Below are positions 1-8,764 of a DNA stretch of 64,000 nucleotides, one piece after another. Location of the stretch: contig NZ_JAOVYZ010000003.1 in NCBI RefSeq assembly GCF_026413145.1, positions 34,839 through 98,838 on the forward strand, in the 5' to 3' direction. The notes beneath the pieces are model-generated. The model had not been told where the DNA came from. It saw only the letters and a program-made list of their open reading frames with translations, and did no database searches. A program made the translations under genes and the position numbers. Each line of letters opens with the position of its first letter. Position 1 is the first letter of the stretch. The stretch is from Limosilactobacillus kribbianus (GTDB lineage Bacteria > Bacillota > Bacilli > Lactobacillales > Lactobacillaceae).

Positions 1-2100
1 CAGGACCAGCACCCCGGTTGGCAGGGCGCTATCCCCTTCGTCCAGTAGGTGTAGGTCACTCACCTTCGCCCGGTGGAGATTTTGGTAGATCTCCTGGGCC
101 TGTTGCTTGTTCTTGGTCAGCACCGCCACCGTCTCGTTGGCCTGCCGCAACTGGGTAATCGCATCCAGCAGCGCTCCCTGCATACCGGCATCGTCTGCGG
201 TAATCACCAGCTTTGGATGCTCCCCATGCCGGGTAAAGGAAATCACCCGGTCGCCATCCGGCAAAAGGGCCTTGGCAAAGTCGGTAATCTCCTTGGTCGA
301 CCGGTAGCTTCGCCGCAGGGCAATCAGGTTGGGGCGCTTGGCCGCCAGGACTGTGCTGAGCTCTTCCAGCATCTCCTCCGGCAGCTGCAGAGGCTTAAAG
401 AGTGCCTGCTCGCTGTCGCCCAGGACCGTAAACTTGGCCCGCGGGAAGGCGTGGCGCAGGTAGATCATCATTGCCAGCGAATAGTCCTGCATTTCATCGA
501 TGAAGACGTACTGGAAGGCCTGATTCTGGCCGCCACCGGTAATCAGATCCCGCAGGTACATCAGCGGGGCCGCATGCATCAGCTCCAGGCGGTGAAATTC
601 GATCTCGTCGCGGTAGGTCAGGATCATCGTCTGCCAGTCGCGTTGACTAAGGTCCTGAGGCAAACGGACCTGACCCAGGAAACGATCGTATTGATTGTAA
701 AAGTCGATGAAGTAGTTGTTGTAGATGGCGTCGGCAATGATCCGCAGCCGCCGCTTAATGTAGCGGCGGGCAAGGTAGGCAAATTGAGTGTCCTCGTCCT
801 TGAAATCATCGACCGTCTTCTTACCGTACAGGCTGTGAAGCTGTTGAACGTCAAGATCGCTCAGTTCCTTAGCCACCCAATCCTTCTTCGCCTCCTCACG
901 CACCCGGTGCTGAAGTTCCCTGATCAGCTTATTCTTCAGTTGGATAAGTCGATCGGCCGGGGCCATGGCCGCCGGGGTTGCCCGGTAGAGCCGCTTGATG
1001 TGGGCCGCGCTAAAGAAAACCTGACCGTTGAAACGAAGGTCCGCAAACTGCAAATCCGCATCACTCAGGTGGTCAACATAGTCGCGGACCTGACTCATCA
1101 CCGCGGTCCCCTCCACAAAGTCGGCCAGTGGATGCCCCAGAGTTGGCTGATTTTGCCGGCTTTCATAGCGGTCAAAGAGGCTCTCAACCTTCAGGCCCTC
1201 AAAGCGCCGCCGAATAAAGCCGGCCAGGGTTACCTGGCGCATGTTCCGTTCCCCCAAGCTTGGCAGGACCTCTGAAATGTAGTGGCTGAAGAGATTGTTG
1301 GGACTGAAGAGGACGATCTGGTCGGCATTCAGCTCGGCCCGGCTGTGGTAAAGCAGGTAGGCAATCCGCTGCAGAATCGCCGAGGTTTTCCCCGAACCGG
1401 CCACCCCTTGCACCAGCAGGAGGTCGCTTCGGGTATCCCGAATGATGTCGTTTTGTTCCTTTTGGATCGTGGCGACGATGTTGTGCATGTACTGGTCGTT
1501 CTGCTCACCAAGGGCCGCCTGAAGCAATTCGTCACCGACCGTCTCGTTGGTGTCGAACATGTTAGTGATCCGGCCGTCCTTGATGGTAAACTGGCGCTTC
1601 TTGACCAGCTTGGTGTGCTGGATCCCTGCTGGCGTCTCGTAGCTGACATTGCCAAGAGTCCCGTTGTAGTAAACTCCAGCGATCGGGGCCCGCCAATCAT
1701 AAATCAGGAAGTCCGTCCGGTCAGCGTTCATCAGCGAGGCAGTCCCGATATAGAGCGATTCCGGCGCCTGTTCGCCGGGATCGACGATGTCGATCCGGCC
1801 GAAGTGAGGCGAACCCTGGAGATTTTGAAGTGTCTTCAGCTGGTGCTTAAGAATTGTTTCACTCTCGGCCGCCCGGGAAACTAGTTGCCGCTGCTGTTCG
1901 ATCATCGCCCGTGATTCGGCAATGTCATCGACTTCGTAACGGTTGATCGAGGCGTTTTCGCTGTAGTTGCGTTCCACCGCCCGGGTTTCCTTGTGGGCCG
2001 CGGCCACCGCCTGCTTGGTCTCCGTAATCTGGCGTTTGATCTCCGTGGTGACCCGGTCGACCCGTACTTGTTCCTGTTCTTTTTCCGCTCGTTCTCCCAT
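1..2100 (-). CDS. helD: RNA polymerase recycling motor HelD (C-terminus cut off)
   Basis: The gene starts at ATG 2100 behind an AGAGGG ribosome site and stays open for 700 codons to the window edge, so only the last part is missing (the family is usually a little over 750 residues). The first ~90 residues are charged and probably coiled-coil, the arm that enters the polymerase. The family signature DFLIYDWRAPIAGVYY lies near residue 130 and the Walker A stretch VQGVAGSGKTS near 230-240, then superfamily-1 helicase motifs. HelD uses ATP to free stalled RNA polymerase from DNA. UvrD-like helicase is the alternative, but the DWRAP region favours HelD. A TATAAT at 2126-2131 (minus strand) is a likely -10. 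It is divergent from the Rpn gene. Confidence 0.93.
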   Translation of the reverse strand, partial: MGERAEKEQEQVRVDRVTTEIKRQITETKQAVAAAHKETRAVERNYSENASINRYEVDDIAESRAMIEQQRQLVSRAAESETILKHQLKTLQNLQGSPHFGRIDIVDPGEQAPESLYIGTASLMNADRTDFLIYDWRAPIAGVYYNGTLGNVSYETPAGIQHTKLVKKRQFTIKDGRITNMFDTNETVGDELLQAALGEQNDQYMHNIVATIQKEQNDIIRDTRSDLLLVQGVAGSGKTSAILQRIAYLLYHSRAELNADQIVLFSPNNLFSHYISEVLPSLGERNMRQVTLAGFIRRRFEGLKVESLFDRYESRQNQPTLGHPLADFVEGTAVMSQVRDYVDHLSDADLQFADLRFNGQVFFSAAHIKRLYRATPAAMAPADRLIQLKNKLIRELQHRVREEAKKDWVAKELSDLDVQQLHSLYGKKTVDDFKDEDTQFAYLARRYIKRRLRIIADAIYNNYFIDFYNQYDRFLGQVRLPQDLSQRDWQTMILTYRDEIEFHRLELMHAAPLMYLRDLITGGGQNQAFQYVFIDEMQDYSLAMMIYLRHAFPRAKFTVLGDSEQALFKPLQLPEEMLEELSTVLAAKRPNLIALRRSYRSTKEITDFAKALLPDGDRVISFTRHGEHPKLVITADDAGMQGALLDAITQLRQANETVAVLTKNKQQAQEIYQNLHRAKVSDLHLLDEGDSALPTGVLVL

Positions 2101-2276
2101 GCTTACCCTCTTTTCTCGTAATTGCATTATAGTATTGTAGCATTTTATGGTTGCGGCGTCGCTGCTGACGGCTTCTGGTCACGGTTTTAAATATTGTTTC
2201 GTGCATTTGCCACTTTTTTACGTCTATATTAAGTGAGGGGGGTTTACTCCCATCTTAAAGTTAAGAAGGTGTCCTG

Positions 2277-3239
2277 ATGTCTTTAACAACCGACAAGCAA
2301 TTAATCGCCAAGCGCTGGGAGGCGGCAACTTTGACCGACGACTTTGTTTTCAGCAAGGCCCTGCTGGAACCACGGATCAGCCTGCAGATCATCAAACGCG
2401 TCTTTCCCGCCCGGCAGATTAACAGTATCCAGCTGCTAAACCCCCAACAGGAAATGGGGGCCACTTACGATGCCAAGAGTGTCCGCTTCGACATTTACGC
2501 AATTGACGACCGCGGCAGCCGCTATGACCTGGAGATGCAGCAGCTCGACCGCCACAATCTCCCCTATCGCAACCGCTACTATCAATCGACGCTTGCCAAT
2601 GACTGTTACCTCAAGGGCGAGGACTACAACCAAGCGGATAACGCCAACGTTGTTTTCTTCTGTTGCTTTGACCCCTTTGGAATTGGGACGCAACGATACG
2701 ACTCGCCGCGTTCGTTGACTGGCTTCCCGACCTATCCCTATCGCGACGGCGAATCGACCACCTATTTCGACATTAATAGCCTGCAGCACACGGTTGGCCC
2801 GGGGCTCCAAAACCTCTTCGACCTAATGGCGGGCCGATCGGTTGATGAAAGCGATGCACTTATCATACAATTAAGGCAACGAATTCAGTTTGTAAAACAA
2901 AACCGGAAATGGAGGGCGGATTTCATGCTTAAATCACTCTACGAAATGGACCTGGAACACGACCGGGCAGTTGCAGTTAAGGAGGGCCGTGAGCAGGGAA
3001 TCAAACAGGGAATTGAACAAGGGATTGAACAAGGGATTGAACAGGGAATTGAACAAGGCCACAAGCAAGGGATTGAACAAGGAATTAAGCAAGGACAGCA
3101 AAGCCAGCAGCTGACCATGGTCAAAAACCTGATCAAAAACGGCCAAACCCAAGAACAAATCATTAATTTCCTGACGCAACTGCAGGGAATGTCACCGCAT
3201 GCAGCCAAGGCCCTCTACCAGGCCGCAAAACATTCATAA
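2277..3239 (+). CDS. Rpn family recombination-promoting nuclease / PD-(D/E)XK transposase-like protein
   Basis: 320 residues, ATG start behind AAGAAGGTG. The N-terminal ~200 residues match the Rpn/PD-(D/E)XK transposase family: Asp72 (in VRFDIYAID) followed by E86-x-Q88 (LEMQQLDR) is the usual nuclease core, and FFCCFDPFG and TYFDINS are typical later blocks. From about residue 241 to 275 there is a run of four-residue units of the form G-(I/H)-(E/K)-Q, a hydrophilic helical linker common at the end of these proteins, then a short helical tail. Family members are DNA endonucleases that promote RecA-independent recombination. The gene looks intact; no terminal inverted repeats were seen, so it is probably not a mobile element itself. 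Confidence 0.85.
   Translation: MSLTTDKQLIAKRWEAATLTDDFVFSKALLEPRISLQIIKRVFPARQINSIQLLNPQQEMGATYDAKSVRFDIYAIDDRGSRYDLEMQQLDRHNLPYRNRYYQSTLANDCYLKGEDYNQADNANVVFFCCFDPFGIGTQRYDSPRSLTGFPTYPYRDGESTTYFDINSLQHTVGPGLQNLFDLMAGRSVDESDALIIQLRQRIQFVKQNRKWRADFMLKSLYEMDLEHDRAVAVKEGREQGIKQGIEQGIEQGIEQGIEQGHKQGIEQGIKQGQQSQQLTMVKNLIKNGQTQEQIINFLTQLQGMSPHAAKALYQAAKHS
2997..3096 (+). repeat. In-frame 12-nt tandem repeat (G-I-E-Q units)
   Basis: About eight near-identical 12-nt units (gggattgaacaa and variants) code for GIEQ/GIKQ/GHKQ tetrapeptides in the Rpn-family gene. Copy number could change by slippage without breaking the frame. Confidence 0.85.
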
Positions 3240-3245
3240 GGATGC

Positions 3246-3290
3246 AAAGAGGCAGCAAACCGCAATCAACGATTTGCTGCCTCTTTCTTA
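3246..3290. terminator. Bidirectional terminator between the Rpn gene and the antiporter
   Basis: The 14-bp stem AAAGAGGCAGCAAA / TTTGCTGCCTCTTT has a 13-nt loop and is followed by CTTATTC on the plus strand. It sits between two convergent genes and reaches the antiporter stop codon. Confidence 0.85.
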
Positions 3291-4445
3291 TTCTTCATGG
3301 GCTACCTTCAAGGCGTGCTTGAGCATAAACGGTGCGATTACCGTTGCCAAGATGATGACCGTGATCACGTCGGAGTAATACATCTCCGACATCAGATGGG
3401 CCTCATAACCAATCTGGGCGGTGATCAGGGCCATCTCCCCCCGGGCGACCATTCCGCTCCCGACAACGTAGGAACTCGGCATGCTGAAGCCGGAAAGCTT
3501 GGCCCCGGCGCCACAACCCAGCAGCTTCGTCAGGCAGGCCAGTAGCGTCATCACGATCACGAAGACCAGTGAGCGCTGGATGTGATCAAAGCGCATGTTC
3601 AAGCCGACGCTGACAAAGAAGAGCGGGATAAAAAGTGCGTAACCGATCGGAATAAAGCTTCGGTCGATCGTCTCCTTGCGGTGGGTATTGGCGACCGCGA
3701 TTCCGGCAAAGAAGGAACCCACGGCCCCGCTCAACCCCACGTAATCGGCCAGGGCCGCCATCCCCAGACAGATAATCATTGCCATCACGGACGGGGCCGC
3801 CACTGTCAGCAGGTGCTCGCTTAAATGCATTAGATACGGGGCCAGCCAGCGGACAACCAGGTAGGTTCCCCCGAAGAAGAGCACCTGTAAGAGGAGAGCC
3901 ATTCCCAACGGCATGCTGGTATGGCCGCCCTTGCTGCCGTTGATCATGCTGATCATGATGCTCAGCATGATGACACCGATGATGTCATCGGCCACGGCCG
4001 CCCCAAGAATGGTCGCCCCCTCACGGCTATCCAGGCGTTTGAACTCCCGCAGAACCGCCACGGAGATGCTGACCGAGGTGGCCGAGAAGATCACCCCGAT
4101 GAAGAGGGCCTCCAGCTTGGTGAAGCCAAAGAGGTAGCTGGTGCCGCCCATCACCAGCACCGGCACGATGACCCCGATCACGGCCACAATCACGGCCGGC
4201 CGCAGGTATTTTTTCAAAAGCGACAGGTCACTCTCGAGTCCGGCGATGAACATTAGGATGATGACCCCAATCTCCTGAAACTCGTTCATCATGCTGTCGA
4301 GGTGTACCCAGTTCAGCAGCGCCGGGCCCACGATAATCCCCACCAGAATCTGACCGATCACCTCGGGGATTTCAACCCGGCGGCAAAAATGGGCCACGAT
4401 TTGGGTTGCCAGCAACAGTCCGGCGAGTTCCGCAATAAACTCCAT
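3288..4445 (-). CDS. CPA2-family cation:proton antiporter (NapA/KefB-like)
   Basis: 385-residue membrane protein with about 12 hydrophobic segments and no soluble C-terminal domain. The start is placed at ATG 4445 (MEFIAELAG), 7 nt behind GGAGG; an upstream in-frame extension to 4478 has no better ribosome site. The paired aspartates of electrogenic CPA2 antiporters are present in AAVADDIIGV (residues about 153-154), and SATSVSISVAVLRE is the usual preceding block. It probably exchanges Na+ (or K+) for protons at the plasma membrane for pH and salt homeostasis. The missing RCK/TrkA-N domain argues against a Kef-type gated K+ efflux system. Divergent from the ClC gene. Confidence 0.88.
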   Translation of the reverse strand: MEFIAELAGLLLATQIVAHFCRRVEIPEVIGQILVGIIVGPALLNWVHLDSMMNEFQEIGVIILMFIAGLESDLSLLKKYLRPAVIVAVIGVIVPVLVMGGTSYLFGFTKLEALFIGVIFSATSVSISVAVLREFKRLDSREGATILGAAVADDIIGVIMLSIMISMINGSKGGHTSMPLGMALLLQVLFFGGTYLVVRWLAPYLMHLSEHLLTVAAPSVMAMIICLGMAALADYVGLSGAVGSFFAGIAVANTHRKETIDRSFIPIGYALFIPLFFVSVGLNMRFDHIQRSLVFVIVMTLLACLTKLLGCGAGAKLSGFSMPSSYVVGSGMVARGEMALITAQIGYEAHLMSEMYYSDVITVIILATVIAPFMLKHALKVAHEE

Positions 4446-4569
4446 GAAATTCCTCCAATATTTGATTCGCGTGCACAAAAAACTAAGATTGTCCTAATTT
4501 TACCATAGCTAGGGTCCGGGCTAAAATGCTATGATCAAGGCGAAACTTTGTTTTAAGGAGGCTCTGGTT

Positions 4570-5910
4570 TTGGCTACTAACCAGCACAGCATCAAACGGT
4601 CCCGCGACGTTTTGAGACCCGCACCCGTCACCTCATTTTTCAGCCTGGTCGTCAGCGGCAGCATAGTCGGCGCGATCACCGGCCTAATCGTCAGCATTTT
4701 TCGGTGGATTATCGACCACGCAATGAAGGCTCTAATGGTCATCTATCCCCAGATGGCCCAGCATCCCCTCTACCTAATCCCCTACATCATCCTCACGGTA
4801 GTCATCATTTGGCTGCTCAACAAGATTATGCAGGCGGAACCAATTGACTTAGTCGGTTCCGGGGTCCCTCAGATCCAGGAGATCCTCCGCGGACAACACC
4901 GAATGAATGCCAAGGATGTTCTGTGGCGGCGCTTCGTTGGTGGCCTTCTGGCAATCTGTCCGGGACTTTTTCTCGGCCGCGAGGGCCCCTGCATCCAAAT
5001 GGGCGCCTGTGTCGGCCAAATTCTCGGCGAGGGCTTCCATCTAAGCACCAAGCAAAAGCGCTTTTTGATGGAGAGCGGCATTGCGGCCGGCTTATCGGCG
5101 GCCTTCTCTGCCCCCCTGGCCGGCGTGATCTTTTTAGTGGAGGAAATCACCTTTAAGTTTCGCCCACGCAAGTGCATGGCCGCCCTCGCCGCGGCCATCA
5201 GTGCCGACTTGGTAACGGTGGCCTTCTTCGGCGTCCACCCCTGCCTCTACCTGCCGCTGCAGGCCGACTTGCCAGCGTCTGCTTACAGCTGGCTGATTCT
5301 GGTTGGGGTCATCATTGGGGTTCTGGCCTTTTGCTACCAGTACACCCTGCTTAACCTGCACTGGTGGTTCAGCAAATTACCCCTGCCTCAAAAATACCAC
5401 AAGGCAATCCCGCTCCTGCTGGTCATTCCGATCGGCCTGTGGAACGCCCGGGTGCTTGGTGGCAGCCATGGCTTCATCCTCTACCTTACCAAGCTGCCTG
5501 CCACCGTGCCGCTAAGCAACCTGCTCGTCATCTTCCTCATCTTTCTCGCACTGCGCTTTGTCTTTTCAATGATTAGCTACGGTTCCACCGTGCCGGGTGG
5601 GATCTTCATGCCCCTGCTGGTTCTCGGTGCCCTGATCGGTGGAATCATCGGCATCGTGATGATCAACCATCACCTAATTCCGGCCACCTGCTTCTTGAAC
5701 CTGATCGTCATCACGATGGCCGCCTACTTCGGCGCGGTTGAGGGCACTCCCTTCACCGCCCTAACCCTCTTAACAGAAATGGTGGGGTCGATCGAACAGA
5801 TCCTGCCGATGGTCTTACTCACCTTCATCGCCTATCTGACCTGCAACGTGCTGGGCGGACGGCCAATCCATGCGGCCCTGCGCGAGGAAATGACCTTTGA
5901 AGGGGCGTAG
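4570..5910 (+). CDS. ClC-family chloride/proton exchanger
   Basis: 446 residues from TTG 4570, which lies 8 nt behind AAGGAGG (4555-4561). The in-frame ATG at 4531 has no ribosome site and lies almost on the probable transcription start, so it is less likely. All three ion-path signatures are there: GSGVP (about residues 96-100), GREGP with the gating Glu (about 136-140) and GGIFMP late in the protein. The internal proton glutamate is kept in FLVEEITFKF (about 191-192), which points to an H+/Cl- exchanger and not a channel. In lactobacilli such proteins take part in acid resistance. The end of the gene contains the probable tenA promoter. Confidence 0.92.
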   Translation: MATNQHSIKRSRDVLRPAPVTSFFSLVVSGSIVGAITGLIVSIFRWIIDHAMKALMVIYPQMAQHPLYLIPYIILTVVIIWLLNKIMQAEPIDLVGSGVPQIQEILRGQHRMNAKDVLWRRFVGGLLAICPGLFLGREGPCIQMGACVGQILGEGFHLSTKQKRFLMESGIAAGLSAAFSAPLAGVIFLVEEITFKFRPRKCMAALAAAISADLVTVAFFGVHPCLYLPLQADLPASAYSWLILVGVIIGVLAFCYQYTLLNLHWWFSKLPLPQKYHKAIPLLLVIPIGLWNARVLGGSHGFILYLTKLPATVPLSNLLVIFLIFLALRFVFSMISYGSTVPGGIFMPLLVLGALIGGIIGIVMINHHLIPATCFLNLIVITMAAYFGAVEGTPFTALTLLTEMVGSIEQILPMVLLTFIAYLTCNVLGGRPIHAALREEMTFEGA

Positions 5911-5924
5911 TTTAGGACTATAAT
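5897..5924 (+). promoter_or_regulatory. Probable promoter for the TPP riboswitch/tenA transcript
   Basis: TTGAAG (5897-5902), a 16-nt spacer and TATAAT (5919-5924) lie just ahead of the aptamer. The -35 box falls inside the last codons of the ClC gene. Confidence 0.65.
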
Positions 5925-5941
5925 AAATTTAACTGATAATT

Positions 5942-6013
5942 CACTAGGGGTGCTTTTTTGGCTGAGATTATACCCTTGAACCTGAACAGGATAATACCTG
6001 CGCGAGGAAACGT
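5942..6013 (+). promoter_or_regulatory. TPP riboswitch (THI element)
   Basis: The conserved thi-box parts appear in order: AGGGGTGC, GGCTGAGATTATACCC, TTGAACCTGAACAGGATAAT, then ACCTGCGCGAGGAAACGTG. CAC at 5942 and GTG at 6013 can close the P1 stem. The element binds thiamine pyrophosphate in the mRNA and shuts off the gene downstream, here tenA. Confidence 0.95.
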
Positions 6014-6030
6014 GTCTAACATTGATCTTG

Positions 6031-6075
6031 AAAAGGCTCCCTTTGTTTTATCATCAAAACGAAAGGAGCCCTTTT
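6031..6075 (+). promoter_or_regulatory. Expression platform hairpin that buries the tenA ribosome site
   Basis: AAAAGGCTCCCTTTGTTTT pairs with AAAACGAAAGGAGCCCTTTT around a short ATCATC loop. The right arm contains AAAGGAG (6062-6068), the Shine-Dalgarno of tenA. The helix ends in CTTTT, so it could also act as a weak terminator. Either way it is the probable off-state structure of the riboswitch. Confidence 0.8.
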
Positions 6076-6077
6076 AC

Positions 6078-6731
6078 ATGGTTAAATTTTCAGAACAGGT
6101 CCACCGCGATACTAAAAAGCTGTGGCAAAAAAGCTTCGACCACCCCTTCATCAAGGAAATGGTCACCGGTGAGCTACCAGAAGACAAGTTTAAGTTCTAC
6201 GTGATCCAGGATTACCACTATCTCAAGGTCTTCGATCAGCTGCACTTAAAGCTCGCCCAGCAGCTCCCCGGTCCACAGCGTCAGGTTGTCGAGGATTACA
6301 TGCAAAACCTGACCGTCGACGAACTCGAGGCCCGCAACCACACCTTCCAAAAGCTCGGCATCAGCCAGGACGAGTGGGCGCAGACCCCGCTGGCCCCAGC
6401 AAACTACAACTACCTCAACCACATGCGCCATAGTCTGGCAACCTCACCCGCCGTGGGCCTGGCCTCGTTTCTCCCCTGCCCCTGGCTGTACGTTGAACTC
6501 GCGACCCACTGGCAGCACGCTAACAGCCCGGTCGAAGTCTACGATGACTTTTTCCAAACCTACGAGGAGGCGGCACAAGATAAAAGCACGGTCCCGATGA
6601 TTGAACTGATGGACCAGCTGGCTACCCAAGCTGACCTTAAGGAAAGGGCCACGATGGCGCGGGCCTTTGTGCGCAGTTCATACTACGAGCTGCAGTTTTG
6701 GCAAATGGCTTACCACCAGCAGCAGTGGTAA
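6078..6731 (+). CDS. tenA: Thiaminase II / aminopyrimidine aminohydrolase
   Basis: 217 residues from ATG 6078, behind AAAGGAG. An in-frame extension back to 5958 would run through the riboswitch and is rejected. TenA hydrolyses amino-HMP, a thiamine breakdown product, to HMP so the pyrimidine can be reused; it can also cleave thiamine. The active-site Cys is in FLPCPWLYVE (Cys134, close to Cys135 of the B. subtilis enzyme), and the C-terminal catalytic Glu is in SSYYELQFW. No other thi gene follows, so this is a single-gene salvage unit under TPP control, ended by a terminator at 6742. Confidence 0.93.
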   Translation: MVKFSEQVHRDTKKLWQKSFDHPFIKEMVTGELPEDKFKFYVIQDYHYLKVFDQLHLKLAQQLPGPQRQVVEDYMQNLTVDELEARNHTFQKLGISQDEWAQTPLAPANYNYLNHMRHSLATSPAVGLASFLPCPWLYVELATHWQHANSPVEVYDDFFQTYEEAAQDKSTVPMIELMDQLATQADLKERATMARAFVRSSYYELQFWQMAYHQQQW

Positions 6732-6741
6732 TAATTGATGA

Positions 6742-6778
6742 AAGCACTGATGGGAATTCCACCAGTGCTTCTTTTATT
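6742..6778 (+). terminator. Terminator after tenA
   Basis: Inverted repeat AAGCACTG / CAGTGCTT with an inner TGGGAATTCCA palindrome, then CTTTTATTAT. Confidence 0.8.
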
Positions 6779-6824
6779 ATGAACAAGAAAAGCAGCGCTT
6801 CCCCAAGTCAGCACTGCTTAATAA

Positions 6825-7694
6825 CTATTCGGCCGCCAGCGTATCGGCAACCACAATCCAGATTCCCACAACCATCAAAATGAATGCCAGCACAAACTGG
6901 CCGGTGATTGCTTCATGAAGAAAGATCAAAGACAGGATGACCGAAACAAACGGGCTGATGGCATAGTACGCACTCGTTTTGGCAGCGCCAAGGTAACGCT
7001 GAGCAAGAACGTACATCAGAATACTCAGCCCAAAGGCAAAGAAACCCAGAATCAAACAGGTCAGGATAACGCTGCCGCTCGTCACAGCCCGCTCACCCGC
7101 AACCAGAGCGACCAGGTAACTGCCGCAGCCAACGCCGAGGCCCTTAACGATCACCACCTGAATGGGATTTTTGACCGAAAGCTTTTTTGTAAAGTTGTTT
7201 TCAAGCCCCCACAGAACGGTTGCTAAGAGCCCCCATACGATTCCCCACGAAACTTTGAGGTGGCTGGCGTCAAAAGATAAGACGATGCTGGCGATCAAAA
7301 TGATCACAATGCCGCCCCAGAGACGCCGGGAGATCCGTTCGCCGAAAAAGAGGGCAATAATTGAAGTCGCAACAATTTCGAAGTTGCCAACCAATGACAT
7401 TGATACTGCCGAAGAAAGCTTAATTCCCAGATTCAGCAAGATCCCCGCGCCAACATTGAGAACAATGACAATTGCAAGGTCGAAGATGTCCGCAGAATCA
7501 ATGCTCTTTTCGTTTTGCTCAAAGCGACGTTTAAATAACAGGTACAAAATGCCCAGGCCAATCCCTGAGCCCAGATATAAATAGGCCGTCAAATACGCTG
7601 GCGGGCAGCTAATTCCTAAGACTTTAGCTGCCGGGGTGTAGACCGCGTACAACAGGGCCGAAAGAAGTGCGTAACCAATTGCTAATCTTTTCAA
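6825..7694 (-). CDS. DMT-superfamily (EamA) transporter, last gene of the cobalamin operon
   Basis: About 289 residues with ten hydrophobic segments arranged as two EamA repeats. TTG 7694 is preferred as start because GGAG lies 9 nt upstream; an earlier TTG at 7709 lies directly over that site. It is 16 nt from the cobT stop, so it is co-transcribed with the B12 genes. DMT proteins export or import small metabolites; the substrate cannot be read from the sequence. The position suggests a link with cobalamin, for example export of an intermediate or corrinoid, but this is inference only. It could equally be an unrelated hitch-hiker. Confidence 0.82.
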   Translation of the reverse strand: MKRLAIGYALLSALLYAVYTPAAKVLGISCPPAYLTAYLYLGSGIGLGILYLLFKRRFEQNEKSIDSADIFDLAIVIVLNVGAGILLNLGIKLSSAVSMSLVGNFEIVATSIIALFFGERISRRLWGGIVIILIASIVLSFDASHLKVSWGIVWGLLATVLWGLENNFTKKLSVKNPIQVVIVKGLGVGCGSYLVALVAGERAVTSGSVILTCLILGFFAFGLSILMYVLAQRYLGAAKTSAYYAISPFVSVILSLIFLHEAITGQFVLAFILMVVGIWIVVADTLAAE

Positions 7695-7710
7695 AATAAA
7701 CTGCTCCAAA

Positions 7711-8763
7711 CTATGGAATAAAGTTAAAATCCATTTCCTGTAACGTGTTCATATTTGTCAAAATGGCCTTGATTCCATCGAGCCATGGCAAAATCATCAT
7801 GGCGCCGCTGCCCTCACCAATGCACATCTGGATATCAATATACGGCCGCAGCTTGAGGGCGTCGAGCACGATCCGCGAGCCTTGTTCATTGGACTTATGG
7901 GTTGGAATCATGTAGGCGGTGATTCCTGGACAAATGGTGTTTGCCAATAAGGCGGCCGAATAAGACAAGAAGCCGTCCAGCAAGACCGGCTTGCCCATGG
8001 CCCCCGCCGAAAGCATTGCGCCCGCCATGGCACCTAATTCCAGTGCGCCGACCTCACTCAAGACCTTGAGTGCATCCGTGGTTTGGTGGCCGAAGAAGCC
8101 GGCCCGCTGCAGGCTCGCATCAACCACTTCGACCTTATGCTTGAGCCGCTCATCGGAAATGTTTGAGCCCCGACCGACAACCTCTTCACCGCTCTTCCCC
8201 AGAATCGCGGCAATAATTGCCGAGGCCGCCGTGGTGTTGCCCATACCGAGCTCACCCGTCGCCAGCACCTGGTAGCCATCTTCAAAGGCTTCAATTCCCT
8301 TGTTAAAGCCGTACTGCACTGCTTCTTTGGCTTCAGTCATTGTCATTGCCGGTTCAACCAGCATGTCGCCCGTTTCGTGCCGAATTTTGCGGACTTTGAC
8401 CAGCGGCGAGTGCAGTTCGGTCTTAATTCCAATGTCATAAACCTGAATTGCACAGTCATAGGCCTTGGCCAGGGCCGCCACCGTCGTATGCCCCTTCATC
8501 ATGTTTACCGCTTGAATTGCCGTAATTTTTTGCGGACTGGCGGAAACTCCTTCGTGCACTACCCCGCTGTCGGCCGCGAAGACCAGGCATTTCCGTGGTT
8601 TCACGTTAAAGTCGGTTGTCCGATAGATCCCTGCCAAGTGGTCGGCAAGTTCCTCGAGCCGGCCGAGGCCTTTGACTGGCTTGGCTAGATTATCCAGGCG
8701 TTCCTGCATTTCTGCCATCTTCTGCTGATCAAGGGGTTGAAGTTGAACGTCACTATATTTCAT
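7711..8763 (-). CDS. cobT: Nicotinate-nucleotide--dimethylbenzimidazole phosphoribosyltransferase
   Basis: 350 residues, same length class as Salmonella CobT. It activates the lower-ligand base by transferring ribose phosphate from nicotinate mononucleotide, giving alpha-ribazole phosphate (or the adenine analogue). The catalytic glutamate is in CIGEGSGAMM and falls at residue 317, as in Salmonella. GELGMGNTTAASAI is the phosphate-binding region. No genes for dimethylbenzimidazole synthesis are visible in the window, so adenine is the likely base, giving pseudocobalamin as known for L. reuteri. One nucleotide separates it from hemD upstream. Confidence 0.96.
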   Translation of the reverse strand: MKYSDVQLQPLDQQKMAEMQERLDNLAKPVKGLGRLEELADHLAGIYRTTDFNVKPRKCLVFAADSGVVHEGVSASPQKITAIQAVNMMKGHTTVAALAKAYDCAIQVYDIGIKTELHSPLVKVRKIRHETGDMLVEPAMTMTEAKEAVQYGFNKGIEAFEDGYQVLATGELGMGNTTAASAIIAAILGKSGEEVVGRGSNISDERLKHKVEVVDASLQRAGFFGHQTTDALKVLSEVGALELGAMAGAMLSAGAMGKPVLLDGFLSYSAALLANTICPGITAYMIPTHKSNEQGSRIVLDALKLRPYIDIQMCIGEGSGAMMILPWLDGIKAILTNMNTLQEMDFNFIP

Positions 8764-8764
8764 T

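Noticed and set aside
73..1884. Long plus-strand open frames opposite helD
   Set aside because: They are antisense to a convincing HelD frame that is open for 700 codons with all motifs; the plus-strand products match nothing.
2997..3096. CRISPR-like array
   Set aside because: Units are 12 nt, contiguous and in frame inside a protein gene, without spacers.
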